A DNA stretch of 53,531 nucleotides from Verrucomicrobiota bacterium (lineage in GTDB: Bacteria; Verrucomicrobiota; Verrucomicrobiia; Opitutales; Opitutaceae), in NCBI GenBank assembly GCA_018239675.1, contig JAFEGX010000043.1:1-53531 (forward strand), in the 5' to 3' direction. This document shows, piece after piece, positions 34,135-43,203 of this stretch; position 1 is the first letter of the stretch, and the number at the start of each line of letters is the position of its first letter. The position numbers and the translations under genes are program-made. Below the pieces are notes generated by a model, which was not told the origin of the DNA, did no database searches, and saw only the letters and a list, made by a program, of their open reading frames with translations.

Positions 34135-35156
34135 AAAGCCCCGCCGTCGTCAATTTCGCCCCCGAACCCCACAGCGTCGAGCTGCGTGAATTTTCCCGGC
34201 CGGAGCCCGGCCCGGAGGACGTGATCCTCGCCGTCGAGGCGGTGGGCGTGTGCGGCAGCGACCTGCACCAGTGGACCAGCACCCACAGCTGGAAAGTGAA
34301 CTACCCGGTCGTGCTCGGGCACGAGTTCGGCGGGCGGATCGCCGCGCTGGGCCGGGCCGTGCAGGGCTGGCAGGAGGGCGACCGCGTCGTCAGCGAGACC
34401 GCCGCGGTGATCAATCCCGACAGCCCGCTGAGCCGCGCCGGCCTCTACAACCTCGACCCGTCGCGCAAGGGCTTCGGCTATGGCGTGGACGGCGCGATGA
34501 CGCGCTTTGTGAAGGTGCCGGCGCGGTGCCTGCACCGCGTGCCGGCCGGGCTGGCCATGGAGCATGCGGCCCTCACCGAGCCGTGCTGCGTGGCCTACAA
34601 CGCCGTCATGAACAACGGCCGGATCCGTCCGGGCGACCGCGTGGTCGTGCTGGGTCCCGGCCCGATCGGCCTCCTGTGCGCGGCCATCGCGCGCCTTGCC
34701 GGCGCCCAGGTGGCGCTGGTGGGGCTCGAGCGTGACCGCACCCGGCTCGAGGTGGCGAAGGCCTACGGCTGCGAGGTGATCATCGGCGACGCCACGGCGT
34801 GGGCGCAGTCGCGCGACGGCCTGGGGGCCGACGGCGTGGTGGATGCGGCCGGGGCCTCGGCCGCGCTCCGGACCGCGCTCGAACTGGTGCGCCCCGCGGG
34901 CTGGATCAGCAAGGTGGGCTGGGGCCCGCAGCCGCTGAACTTCTCGCTCGATCCGCTCGTTCAGAAAAATGTCACGCTGCAGGGCAGCTTCAGCCACAAC
35001 TGGCCAATCTGGGAGCGGGTGCTGGCGCTGCTGGCCTCCGGCCAGCTCGACGTCCGCCCGGTCCTGGGCGGCGTCTGGACCCTCGAGGCCTGGCACGAGG
35101 CGTTTGAAAAGATGCATGCCGGCCAGATCGTGAAAGCCGTGCTCAAGCCCGCCTGA
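34131..35156 (+). CDS. Zinc-type medium-chain alcohol/polyol dehydrogenase lacking the structural zinc site
   Basis: A 341-aa MDR dehydrogenase, probably oxidising a sugar alcohol or sugar acid with NAD(P). Catalytic zinc residues are present: Cys41 (VCGSDLH), His64-Glu65 (LGHEFGG) and Glu150 (LTEPCCVA). The Rossmann motif is VVVLGPGPIGLLCAAIA (about 170-186). The lobe that normally holds four zinc-binding cysteines (about 90-118, ETAAVINPDSPL to FGYGVDG) contains none. Sorbitol and threonine dehydrogenases are the nearest types by eye. It is translationally coupled to the preceding TIM-barrel gene. Confidence 0.87.
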   Translation: MKSPAVVNFAPEPHSVELREFSRPEPGPEDVILAVEAVGVCGSDLHQWTSTHSWKVNYPVVLGHEFGGRIAALGRAVQGWQEGDRVVSETAAVINPDSPLSRAGLYNLDPSRKGFGYGVDGAMTRFVKVPARCLHRVPAGLAMEHAALTEPCCVAYNAVMNNGRIRPGDRVVVLGPGPIGLLCAAIARLAGAQVALVGLERDRTRLEVAKAYGCEVIIGDATAWAQSRDGLGADGVVDAAGASAALRTALELVRPAGWISKVGWGPQPLNFSLDPLVQKNVTLQGSFSHNWPIWERVLALLASGQLDVRPVLGGVWTLEAWHEAFEKMHAGQIVKAVLKPA

Positions 35157-35162
35157 TTTTCC

Positions 35163-35240
35163 GCCGCGAAGCGCACCAAGTTCACGGAGCCAAGCCGATT
35201 TACCTTCTTCCTTCGTGCACTTCGTGAGCTTCGTGGCTAA
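35163..35240. repeat. Inverted pair of nonamer arrays, NNCACGAAG class
   Basis: The left arm (35163-35194) and the reverse complement of the right arm (35205-35240) consist of 9-bp words of the type CACGAAG preceded by two variable bases. The spacer is only about 10 nt, so this could form a compact hairpin. It occupies most of the 93-bp gap between the dehydrogenase and the SDR gene. Confidence 0.7.
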
Positions 35241-35249
35241 AAAGGCATC

Positions 35250-36020
35250 ATGCGACTAAAGGACAAAGTGGTCATTGTGACCGGCGGCACGAGTGGCATC
35301 GGCCGTGCGATCGCGGAACGATGCGTCGCCGAGGGCGCTCGCGTGCTGGTGCACGGCATCAACCGGGCCGAGGGCGAGGAGGTGGTGGCGAAGCTGGGCG
35401 CGGCCGCGGCGCTCTGCCTCGAGGACCTGGTCGACGCCACCGCGCCCGAGCGGATCGCGGCGGCGGCGCTGAAGGCTTTCGGCCGGATCACCTCGCTGGT
35501 GAACAACGCCGCCATCGTCCCGCGGACGACGATCCGCACCGCCACCGCCGAGTCCTTCGACCGCGCCATGGCCATCAATGTCCGGGCGCCGATGCTCCTG
35601 ATCAAAGCGGCCTTTGATCAGCTGAAGGCCCACGAGGGCAGCGTGGTGAACATCGGCTCGATCAACTGCCACAGCGGCGAGGCGACGTTTCTCGACTACA
35701 GCATGACCAAGGGCGCGCTGCAGACCCTGGCGTGCAACCTCGCGAATGCCCACGGCCGCGACCGGGTGCGGTTCAATCACCTCAACCTCGGCTGGGTGCT
35801 GACCCCGCGCGAGCACGCCAGCCAGATCGCCCAGGGCCTGCCGGCCAACTGGCTCGAGCACATTCCCGCGAACTACGTTCCGTCGGGCGGCCTGATCATG
35901 CCCGAGGCGATCGCCGCAGCCGTCGTCTTCTGGCTCGGCGATGAGTCGCGGCCGGTCACGGGCGCGACGGTGGACATGGAGCAGTTCTGCGTGCACGCCC
36001 GCAACCCGACGAAGGTCTGA
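35250..36020 (+). CDS. Short-chain dehydrogenase/reductase (SDR)
   Basis: A 256-aa classical SDR. The cofactor motif is TGGTSGIGRAIAE (about 11-23), the structural NNAA motif follows near residue 87, and the catalytic Ser with Tyr-x-x-x-Lys is seen in GSINCHSGEATFLDYSMTKG (about 135-154). The C-terminal segment (GDESRPVTGATVDMEQFCVHA) is family-typical. It lies 2 bp before the TIM-barrel isomerase gene and so shares a transcript with it. The substrate is probably a sugar or sugar acid. Confidence 0.92.
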   Translation: MRLKDKVVIVTGGTSGIGRAIAERCVAEGARVLVHGINRAEGEEVVAKLGAAAALCLEDLVDATAPERIAAAALKAFGRITSLVNNAAIVPRTTIRTATAESFDRAMAINVRAPMLLIKAAFDQLKAHEGSVVNIGSINCHSGEATFLDYSMTKGALQTLACNLANAHGRDRVRFNHLNLGWVLTPREHASQIAQGLPANWLEHIPANYVPSGGLIMPEAIAAAVVFWLGDESRPVTGATVDMEQFCVHARNPTKV

Positions 36021-36022
36021 CC

Positions 36023-36904
36023 ATGCCGCGGCTGGCCGCTTTTCCCAAGGCGTTCATTCGCCCGCTGTGCCGCGACGGCTCGATGACCCTGCGCGAGTGG
36101 GTCGACCTCGCGGTGCCGCTCGGCGTGGACGGGCTCGAGTACTACAGCGGCTTCCTGGAGCTGGCCGACCCGGCGCGCTGGACCGAGGCCCGGCGCACGG
36201 TCGAGAGCCGCGGACTCGTGATCCCGATGCTCTGCTGCTCGCCCGACTTCTCGCAGCCCGACCCGGAACTGCGGCGTCAGGAGGTCGAGAAGGAAAAGAC
36301 CTGGATCCGGCTGGCCGCGACGCTGGGGGCCTCTTATTGCCGGGTGCTGTCCGGCCAGCGCCGTCCGGAGCTGTCGCGCGAGCAGGGCCTCCGGATTGTG
36401 ACGGAAAACATCGAGGCCTGCCTGCCCGAGGCCGAGAAATGCGGCGTGACGCTCATCATTGAGAACCACTACAAGGACGATTTTTGGCTCTATCCCGAGT
36501 TCGCGCAGAAGATGGACGTGTTCTGCGACCTGGTCGGCCGGATCCGGCACCCGCATTTCGGCGTGAACTACGACCCGAGCAACGCGTTCCTGGCCGGCGA
36601 CGACCCGCTCGAGCTGCTGCAACGGGTGAAGGACCGGGTGGTGACGATGCACGCGAGCGATCGCTACCTCGCCGAAGGCACGCTGGAGGACCTGCGCCGG
36701 GACGAGACCGGCGCCGAGGGGTACGCCAAGCGGCTGCGGCACGGCACGATCGGCCGGGGGCTGAACGACTACGACGCGATCTTCCGCACGCTGAAGGGCG
36801 TCGGCTTCGACGGCTGGGTCAGCATCGAGGACGGCGTTGACGGGATGGAGCAGCTGGCCGAGAGCGTGCGTTTCGTCCGGGCGAAACTGCGGCAGCACTT
36901 CTGA
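36023..36904 (+). CDS. Sugar phosphate isomerase/epimerase (xylose-isomerase-like TIM barrel)
   Basis: A 293-aa AP-endonuclease-2-superfamily TIM barrel. The divalent-metal ligand set is visible: Glu in LIIENHYKDDF, Asp in VNYDPSNAFLAG, His in VVTMHASDRYL and Glu in GWVSIEDGVDG. Family members isomerise or epimerise keto-sugars or act as dehydratases on cyclitols. With the HUMPS-like protein, MDR dehydrogenase, SDR and divergent Gfo/Idh enzyme it forms a catabolic set; no kinase or transporter is seen here. Confidence 0.87.
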   Translation: MPRLAAFPKAFIRPLCRDGSMTLREWVDLAVPLGVDGLEYYSGFLELADPARWTEARRTVESRGLVIPMLCCSPDFSQPDPELRRQEVEKEKTWIRLAATLGASYCRVLSGQRRPELSREQGLRIVTENIEACLPEAEKCGVTLIIENHYKDDFWLYPEFAQKMDVFCDLVGRIRHPHFGVNYDPSNAFLAGDDPLELLQRVKDRVVTMHASDRYLAEGTLEDLRRDETGAEGYAKRLRHGTIGRGLNDYDAIFRTLKGVGFDGWVSIEDGVDGMEQLAESVRFVRAKLRQHF

Positions 36905-37002
36905 GATTCCGGAATCTGGATTCCGCTCTTGAATTGGCAGGCTTGCATTCGAGGTGCGCTGGGTATGGTTCGCTGAATTTCGAATCCCGAACCTCGAATT
37001 TC
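36905..37002. repeat. Two heptamer arrays between the isomerase gene and kdpE
   Basis: 36905-36925 holds three 7-bp words (GATTCCG, GAATCTG types) directly after the isomerase stop. 36975-37002 holds four words of the GAATTTC/GAATCCC type. The two are less alike than in other loci and are not a clean inverted pair. They occupy much of the 118-bp gap between convergent genes. Confidence 0.6.
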
Positions 37003-37022
37003 GCCGCAGCCAGCGGCTGCGG

Positions 37023-37715
37023 TTACACCGTGAATCGGTAACCGATGCCGGATTCGGTCCGCAGGAAGGCGGGCTGGTCGGCGGCGTCCTCAACCTTCTT
37101 GCGGAGGTTCGCCATGTGGACGCGCAGGTAGTGCGTGTCCTCCTCGTGACCCGGTCCCCAAATCTCGCGCAGCAGCTGGCGATGGGTCACAACCTTGCCC
37201 CGGTGCTGCAGCAGGAGACGGAGCAGGGCGTACTCCTTGACCGTGAGGTGCACCGGCGCGCCGGACTTGGTCACGGTACGCTGGGTCAAGTCGACCTCCA
37301 CGTCCCCGAAGCGATGGACCGAGGGTGCATCGGTCGGCTGCGTCCGTCGCAGTAGCACGCGGAGGCGGGCGAGCAGTTCGCCCCCGCCGAAAGGTTTGGT
37401 GAGATAGTCGTCGGCTCCGGCGTCGAGGGCGGCGATCTTCACCGTCTCCTCCCCGCGGACGGACAGGACCAGGACCGGCAGGTGGGTCCATTCGCGCAGG
37501 CGCCGGAGGACATCGAGCCCGGACTGGTCGGGCAGGCTGAGGTCCAGGATCACCGCATCCGGCCGGTTGACCGCGGCGTCATTCAAGCCGAGCGCGCCGG
37601 TTTCCGTGTCGCGGACCGCGTAACCCGCGGCCTCGAGCGTCACGCGGAGGAGGCGGCGGATCTGCGCCTCGTCGTCGATCACCAGGATGGCGGGCTTGGC
37701 GGTGCTCGCGGTCAT
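37023..37715 (-). CDS. kdpE: KdpE response regulator (OmpR/PhoB family)
   Basis: A 230-aa transcription factor for the kdp operon. The receiver domain (about 8-122) carries the acidic pair in VIDDEAQIRRLL, phosphoacceptor Asp in AVILDLSLPD, and the Lys in DYLTKPFGGGEL. The C-terminal winged helix (about 132-228) includes LTVKEYALLRLLLQHRGKVV, LLREIWGPGHEEDTHYLRV and ESGIGYRF. Its start overlaps the kdpD stop by 4 bp (ATGA), so sensor and regulator are coupled. Confidence 0.95.
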   Translation of the reverse strand: MTASTAKPAILVIDDEAQIRRLLRVTLEAAGYAVRDTETGALGLNDAAVNRPDAVILDLSLPDQSGLDVLRRLREWTHLPVLVLSVRGEETVKIAALDAGADDYLTKPFGGGELLARLRVLLRRTQPTDAPSVHRFGDVEVDLTQRTVTKSGAPVHLTVKEYALLRLLLQHRGKVVTHRQLLREIWGPGHEEDTHYLRVHMANLRKKVEDAADQPAFLRTESGIGYRFTV

Positions 37716-40378
37716 TCGGTCGGCACCTTACCGTGGGGCGCATAGGGGAGGTAAACGGTAAAAACCGCGCCGCCGCCCGGGTTCTCGCCGGCCACGATCT
37801 CGCCGCCCTGGGCCACGACAAATCCGCGGATGATCGACAGGCCGAGCCCGAGGCCGCCGGCCTTCGCCGCATCCCCGCGCTGGAACTTCTGGAAGAGCCG
37901 GTCGCGCATCGCCGCCGGGAGGCCGGGGCCGCGGTCGGCCACCGTGAAGCAGATGCGGGACCGCGCCCGGTCGATGCCGGCGGCGAGGAAAATCGGCGTC
38001 GCCGCCGGGGTGTGGAGGGCGGCGTTCAGGAGCAGGTTGGCAATCACCTGTTCCATCAGCGCAAAGTCCGCCCGGAACAGGGGCAGGTCGGCCGGGACCG
38101 CCGTCTCGAGCGGGTGCGCGCCGAGGGCGTCGCGCACGCCGTCGAGGGCGGCGTTCACGAGGTCGTGGGCATCGCACCAGTCCAGCCGGGGCTGGAGGGT
38201 GCCCGACTCGAGGCGGGTCTGGTCAAGGAGGTTGTTGACGAGGCGGTTCAGCCGCCGGGAGGCCGTCCGGACCTCCGTCAGCAGGGTGGCGCGGGTGCCG
38301 GCGTCGGCGGAGGCGAACTGCTCGAGGGCCGCGTCCAGCACGGCCAGCGGGGTCTTAAGCTCGTGGGAGACGCCGTCGAGCAGCGCGCGGTGGAGTTTTT
38401 CGGACTCGGCCAGCAGCTGCTCGCGGGCGCTGGCCGTCCGGAGCTGCTCGCGTTCGACGACGAGGGCGAGCTGCGTGGCAAAGCTCTCGGCCAGGTCGCG
38501 CTGCGCCAGCGTGAGGCTGGCGTCCCGCTCGACCCGCACCACCAGCACGCCCACCGCGGCGTCGTCGCGCACCAGCGGCAGATGCAGGCCCTCCGCCGAC
38601 GGCAGGGTGTCGGTGAAGCGGCCGGCCTTCCGCCGGTTGCGCCACGCCCAGTCCGCCACCGCGAGTTCCTTTTCCGTGAGCGAGCAGGAACCGGCGAAGT
38701 GCGGGGTGAGGCCGGGTCCCGGGCCCAGCAGAAGCGCCGTGCGCGCGGCAAACAGGGCATCCGCCTGGCGGAGCGCGGCGAAGACCGCGTCGTCGAGGGT
38801 CCGGGCCGCGCTCAGCGCCTCCGTGAGCTGAAAGAGCGCGGTGGCCCGCTCCTCGCGCAGGCGCTCGTGGCGTTCCTGCGCGCGGATGCGGGCGGTCAGC
38901 TGGCCGGCGATCAACGCGACGACGAAGTACGTGCCGAACATCAGGCCGTCCTCGAACTTCGCGATCACGAAGGTGAACAGCGGCGGAATGAAGAGGAAGT
39001 TCCAGGTGAGGGCGCTCACCATGCCCGCGACGAGCACGGGGCCCCGGCCCACGCGCAGGCTCAGGGCGATGACCGCGAGGAGATAGAGCAGGCCGATCGA
39101 AAGGTAGCCGGCATGGGGCACGAGAAACCAGCTGACGCTGGTCAGCAAGGCCAGGGCCGCGAGCATCTCGACGTATTCGCGGCCCGGGCCCGCCTCGGCC
39201 GGACGCCACTCGGACCAGTCGGCGGTCTTCTCGGCGGCGCGCTCCGCGGGCACGACGTAGATGTCGATCGGACCGGCCTGGCGCAGGAGGCGGTCCACGA
39301 GGCTGCCGCCACGCACCCAGTCGAGCCAGCGCGGCGACCGCGACTTGCCAACCACGATCTGGGTCGCGTTGCTCTGGAGGGCCACCCGGACCAGCGCGCC
39401 GGCGACGTCGTCGTCATGGGTGACCACCACCTCGGCCCCGAGCTCGCGGGCGAGGGCGAGGTTTTGTTCGACCCGGCGCTGGGCGGCCGCGGACTGCGAA
39501 CGCGAGGCTTCCACGCTGACGGCGATCCACGAGGCCCCCTGGGCGGCGGCCATCCGGCGGGTCCAGCGGACCAGCTGCACGGAGGAGGGGCTCGGCCCCA
39601 CGGCCACCAGCAGCCGCTCGCCCGACCGCCAGATGGTCTTGACCGGGGCGGCGCCCCGCAGCTCGCGCAGCCGCTTGTCGACCCGTTCGGCGACAAACCG
39701 CAGGGCCAGTTCCCGGAGGGCGGTCAGATTGGCGTCCCGGAAAAAGCCCTCGGCCGCGGCCTCGGCCCGCTCCCCGAGGTACACCTTTCCCTCCTGCAGG
39801 CGCTCGCGCAGCGTCTCGGGGGTCACATCCACGAGCTCGATCTGGTCCGCGAGCTCGAAGACGGTGTCCGGCACGGTCTCGCGGACCGTGGCGCCCGTGA
39901 TCTGCCGCACGGCATCGGCGCGGCTTTCGAGATGCTGCACGTTGAGCGTCGTGTGGACGTCGATGCCCGCGTCGAGCAGTTCCACCACGTCCTGGTATCG
40001 CTTCGGATGGCGCGAACCGGGCGCATTGCTGTGGGCCAGCTCGTCCACGACAGCCAGCGCCGGGCGGCGGGCGAGCATCGCCTCGAGATCGAATTCGGCG
40101 AGCTCCATCTCGCGATACGGGACCTTGCGCCGCGGCAGGACGGTCAGGCCCGCCAGCAGCGCCTCCGTCTCGGCCCGCCCATGGGTCTCCACCAGCCCGA
40201 CCACGACATCGGTGCCGTCCCGCAGTTCCTGCTGCGCCGCGCGCAGCATGGCGTAGGTCTTGCCGACCCCCGGACACATGCCGAAGAACACCTTCAGCCG
40301 GCCGCGCCGGGCCCGCCGCTCGTCGCGTTGCAGCGAGGACAGGAGGGCATCGGGGTCGGGGCGCGATGGCTCGGTCAC
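37712..40378 (-). CDS. kdpD: KdpD potassium/osmotic sensor histidine kinase
   Basis: An 888-aa membrane sensor kinase. The N-terminal KdpD domain has a Walker A motif FFGMCPGVGKTYAML (about 31-45), followed by the DELAHSNAPGSRHPKR segment and a universal-stress-protein-like domain (about 250-370). Four closely spaced membrane helices follow (about 400-500), then a GAF-like part and the kinase core with phosphoacceptor His in LLDGVSHELKTPLAVLD (about 663-679). The ATPase boxes are NLLLNAALHTP, DRGPGLP and GLGLGLSIIRGF. All expected domains are present. A terminator separates it from kdpC, so kdpDE is likely expressed on its own as well. Confidence 0.95.
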   Translation of the reverse strand: MTEPSRPDPDALLSSLQRDERRARRGRLKVFFGMCPGVGKTYAMLRAAQQELRDGTDVVVGLVETHGRAETEALLAGLTVLPRRKVPYREMELAEFDLEAMLARRPALAVVDELAHSNAPGSRHPKRYQDVVELLDAGIDVHTTLNVQHLESRADAVRQITGATVRETVPDTVFELADQIELVDVTPETLRERLQEGKVYLGERAEAAAEGFFRDANLTALRELALRFVAERVDKRLRELRGAAPVKTIWRSGERLLVAVGPSPSSVQLVRWTRRMAAAQGASWIAVSVEASRSQSAAAQRRVEQNLALARELGAEVVVTHDDDVAGALVRVALQSNATQIVVGKSRSPRWLDWVRGGSLVDRLLRQAGPIDIYVVPAERAAEKTADWSEWRPAEAGPGREYVEMLAALALLTSVSWFLVPHAGYLSIGLLYLLAVIALSLRVGRGPVLVAGMVSALTWNFLFIPPLFTFVIAKFEDGLMFGTYFVVALIAGQLTARIRAQERHERLREERATALFQLTEALSAARTLDDAVFAALRQADALFAARTALLLGPGPGLTPHFAGSCSLTEKELAVADWAWRNRRKAGRFTDTLPSAEGLHLPLVRDDAAVGVLVVRVERDASLTLAQRDLAESFATQLALVVEREQLRTASAREQLLAESEKLHRALLDGVSHELKTPLAVLDAALEQFASADAGTRATLLTEVRTASRRLNRLVNNLLDQTRLESGTLQPRLDWCDAHDLVNAALDGVRDALGAHPLETAVPADLPLFRADFALMEQVIANLLLNAALHTPAATPIFLAAGIDRARSRICFTVADRGPGLPAAMRDRLFQKFQRGDAAKAGGLGLGLSIIRGFVVAQGGEIVAGENPGGGAVFTVYLPYAPHGKVPTE

Positions 40379-40417
40379 AGGCTGGGATTATCCACGGGTC
40401 ATCGAGCGTGACACGGC

Positions 40418-40446
40418 AAAAAAGGACGCCCCAACGCAGGGGCGGC
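40418..40446 (-). terminator. Intrinsic terminator between kdpC and kdpD
   Basis: On the minus strand CGCCCC (40444-40439) and GGGGCG (40432-40427) form a stem around a 6-nt loop, followed by a run of six T (40423-40418). It lies 110 bp after the kdpC stop. It would end most kdpFABC transcripts before kdpDE. The rest of the 178-bp gap shows no further feature except a GC-rich region. Confidence 0.75.
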
Positions 40447-40556
40447 CAGTCAACCTGCGACGGCCCGGCCGGCCGAAGGGGATGCGCCACGCGGCCAGCC
40501 GGAGGGCCGTAGCCGTGAGCACCACGCAGACCGCGCGAGACCCGCTGGAGAAATGG

Positions 40557-41150
40557 TCATGGCAGCATCGGCGAAGCATCGAGCGAAAGATTGAGGCGGA
40601 TGACGTTGACCCCGGGATCGCCCAGGCAGCCGAGATCCGGGCCCTCGGTCGCGGCGGCGATCATGGCCCGGATCCGCGCCAGGGGCAGGCCACGAGCCTG
40701 CGCAACCCGCGCGGCCTGCAGGGCCGCGTTGGCCGGGCTGATATGGGGATCGAGCCCGCTGGCGGACGCCGTGACCGCGTCCGCCGGCACGGCGGCGGAC
40801 GGCGGAAGATGATTCTCGACCCGAAAGGCCGTGACCGCCGAGGCGATGCGGTCGGCGAGCGCACGGCTGGTGGGACCGAGGTTGGAGCCGCCGGAGTTCG
40901 CCGCGTCGTAGCCAGCGCCCGCGGCGGACGGGCGCGGATGGAAATAGGCCGGCCCGGGGAAAGCCTGCGCCAGCCGCGTCGAGCCGCGGACCGTGCCGTC
41001 GGCGTCCCGGATCAGGCTGCCGTTGGCCTGGCGCGGGAAACAGAGCTGGGCGCCGGCCCAGACGGCGAGCGGGTAGGCGCCGCCGAGCAGCAGTGCGAGC
41101 AGCAGCGTGAGGAGGCTCGCCGTCTTCAGGTCGCGCAGGAAGGCAGTCAT
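40557..41150 (-). CDS. kdpC: KdpC, K+-ATPase small chaperone-like subunit
   Basis: A 197-aa subunit that helps ATP binding to KdpB. There is a single N-terminal membrane helix (about 10-32) ahead of the periplasmic domain with GSTRLAQAFPGPAYFHPRPSAAG, SGGSNLGPTSRALADR, VPADAVTASASGLDPHISPANA and ARAGLP-like ARGLPLARIRAMI. These match the KdpC family in order. It starts 7 bp after the kdpB stop. Confidence 0.95.
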   Translation of the reverse strand: MTAFLRDLKTASLLTLLLALLLGGAYPLAVWAGAQLCFPRQANGSLIRDADGTVRGSTRLAQAFPGPAYFHPRPSAAGAGYDAANSGGSNLGPTSRALADRIASAVTAFRVENHLPPSAAVPADAVTASASGLDPHISPANAALQAARVAQARGLPLARIRAMIAAATEGPDLGCLGDPGVNVIRLNLSLDASPMLP

Positions 41151-41157
41151 GGGCGGG

Positions 41158-43194
41158 CTAGACGAGGTGGAGGGAGTTGATCACGACATCGATCAGCTTG
41201 ATGCCGGCGAACGGGACGAGGAGGCCGCCGCCGCCGTAAACGAAGAGATTGCGGCGGAGCATCACCGCGGCGCCGACGGGCCGATAGGCGACGCCGCGGA
41301 GGGCCAGGGGGATCAGCGCGATGATGACGAGGGCGTTGAAGATCACGGCGCTGAGGATGGCGCTGGGCGGCGAACCCAGGCGCATCACGTTGAGCGGCGC
41401 CACCGCCGGGAACGCGCCGACCAGCATGGCGGGGATGATCGCGAAGTACTTGGCGACGTCGTTTGCGATGGAAAACGTCGTGAGCGCGCCGCGGGTGATC
41501 AGGAGCTGTTTCCCGATCTCGACGATCTCGAGGAGCTTCGTGGGGTTGGAATCGAGGTCGACCATGTTGCCGGCCTCCTTGGCGGCCTGCGTGCCGGTGT
41601 TCATCGCGACGCCGACATCGGCCTGGGCGAGCGCCGGGGCGTCGTTGGTGCCGTCGCCCGTCATGGCCACGAGGTGTCCCGCGGCCTGCTCGGCGCGGAT
41701 CCGGGCCAGCTTCATCTCCGGCGTGGCCTCGGCGAGGAAGTCGTCGACGCCGGCCTCGGCCGCGATGGCGGCGGCGGTCAGGGGATTGTCGCCGGTGATC
41801 ATCACGGTGCGGATGCCCATGGCGCGCAGCTGGGCGAACCGTTCCTTGATGCCGCCCTTCACGACGTCCTTGAGATGAACCACGCCCAGGATGTCGCGGC
41901 CGTCCGCGACCACGAGCGGCGTCCCGCCCTGCCGGGCGACCAGGTTGACCGCGGCGGCCACTTCTGCCGGCAGCGAACCGCCGAGCGACTCGACCCAGGC
42001 ACGGACATTGTCGGCGGCTCCCTTGCGGATCTGTCGCGCGGGCTGGCCGCCCGGCGAGGCCACGTCGATGCCGCTCATGCGGGTCTGGGCGGTGAACGGC
42101 ACGAACTGGTGCGGCGCGGCCATTGCGGGCGTGCGCAGGCCGAAGCGGTCCTTCGCGAGGACGACGATGCTCCGGCCCTCGGGGGTCTCGTCGGCGAGGG
42201 AGGCGAGCTGGGCCGCCTCCGCCAGCCGCTCCGGCGGGACGCCTGGCGCGGCCAGGAACTCCGCGGCCATGCGGTTGCCAAGCGTGATGGTGCCGGTCTT
42301 GTCGAGCAGCAGGACGTCGATGTCGCCCGCGGCCTCGACGGCCCGGCCCGACATGGCGAGCACGTTGCGCTGCAGCAGACGGTCCATGCCGGCAATGCCG
42401 ATCGCGCTCAGCAGTCCCCCAATGGTCGTGGGGATGAGGCAGACCAGCAGCGCCACCAGCGCAGTGACGGGAAACGCGGCCTGCGCGTAGTCGCCGAACG
42501 GCTTCAGGGCCACGATCACGAGGAGGAACGTGAAGGTCAGGGCCGACAGCAGGATGGTCAGCGCGATCTCGTTTGGCGTCTTCTGGCGCGACGCGCCCTC
42601 GACCAGGCTGATCATGTGGTCGAGAAAGCCGTCGCCGGGATCGGCGGTGATCCGGATGGTGAGGACGTCAGAGAGGACGACGGTGCCGCCCGTGACGGCG
42701 CTCCGGTCGCCGCCGGCCTCCCGGATGACCGGGGCGGACTCGCCGGTGACGGCGGACTCGTCCACGGACGCGGCGCCCGCGATGACCTCGCCGTCGCCGG
42801 GAATGAGCCCGCCGGCGGCAACCCGCACCACGTCGCCTTTGCGCAGCAGCGACGCGTCGATGCGCTCGTAGCCGTCGGCCGTGCGCCGGTGGGCGAGCAG
42901 CTGGCGCCGAGACGACCGCAGGGCGCGGGCCTGGGCCTTGCCGCGCCCCTCGGCGACCGCCTCGGCAAAGTTGGCGAAGAGCACCGTGAACAGGAGCCAC
43001 AGGGCGACCTGCAGCCCGTACCCGAGAGGCCCGGGCGCGGTGAACAATTGCTCGAACGTGAGCAGGGCGCCCACGAGCGTGATGAACATCACGGGATTCC
43101 GGAATTGCCGGCGCGGGTCGAGTTTCACCACGGCGTCGGCCAGGGCCTGCCGGAGAATCGCCCGATCGAGAAGGGAGACGGCTTTGGCGCTCAT
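41158..43194 (-). CDS. kdpB: KdpB, P-type ATPase subunit of the potassium pump
   Basis: A 678-aa P-type ATPase chain that hydrolyses ATP to drive K+ uptake through KdpA. The phosphorylated Asp is in [16 protein letters not shown] (about 300). The TGESAPV actuator loop ([19 protein letters not shown]), the hinge [21 protein letters not shown] and the [22 protein letters not shown] motif are all intact. About seven membrane helices are seen. The gene lies 9 bp after kdpA. Confidence 0.97.
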   Translation of the reverse strand: MSAKAVSLLDRAILRQALADAVVKLDPRRQFRNPVMFITLVGALLTFEQLFTAPGPLGYGLQVALWLLFTVLFANFAEAVAEGRGKAQARALRSSRRQLLAHRRTADGYERIDASLLRKGDVVRVAAGGLIPGDGEVIAGAASVDESAVTGESAPVIREAGGDRSAVTGGTVVLSDVLTIRITADPGDGFLDHMISLVEGASRQKTPNEIALTILLSALTFTFLLVIVALKPFGDYAQAAFPVTALVALLVCLIPTTIGGLLSAIGIAGMDRLLQRNVLAMSGRAVEAAGDIDVLLLDKTGTITLGNRMAAEFLAAPGVPPERLAEAAQLASLADETPEGRSIVVLAKDRFGLRTPAMAAPHQFVPFTAQTRMSGIDVASPGGQPARQIRKGAADNVRAWVESLGGSLPAEVAAAVNLVARQGGTPLVVADGRDILGVVHLKDVVKGGIKERFAQLRAMGIRTVMITGDNPLTAAAIAAEAGVDDFLAEATPEMKLARIRAEQAAGHLVAMTGDGTNDAPALAQADVGVAMNTGTQAAKEAGNMVDLDSNPTKLLEIVEIGKQLLITRGALTTFSIANDVAKYFAIIPAMLVGAFPAVAPLNVMRLGSPPSAILSAVIFNALVIIALIPLALRGVAYRPVGAAVMLRRNLFVYGGGGLLVPFAGIKLIDVVINSLHLV

Positions 43195-43203
43195 GGCGGG
43201 AAG

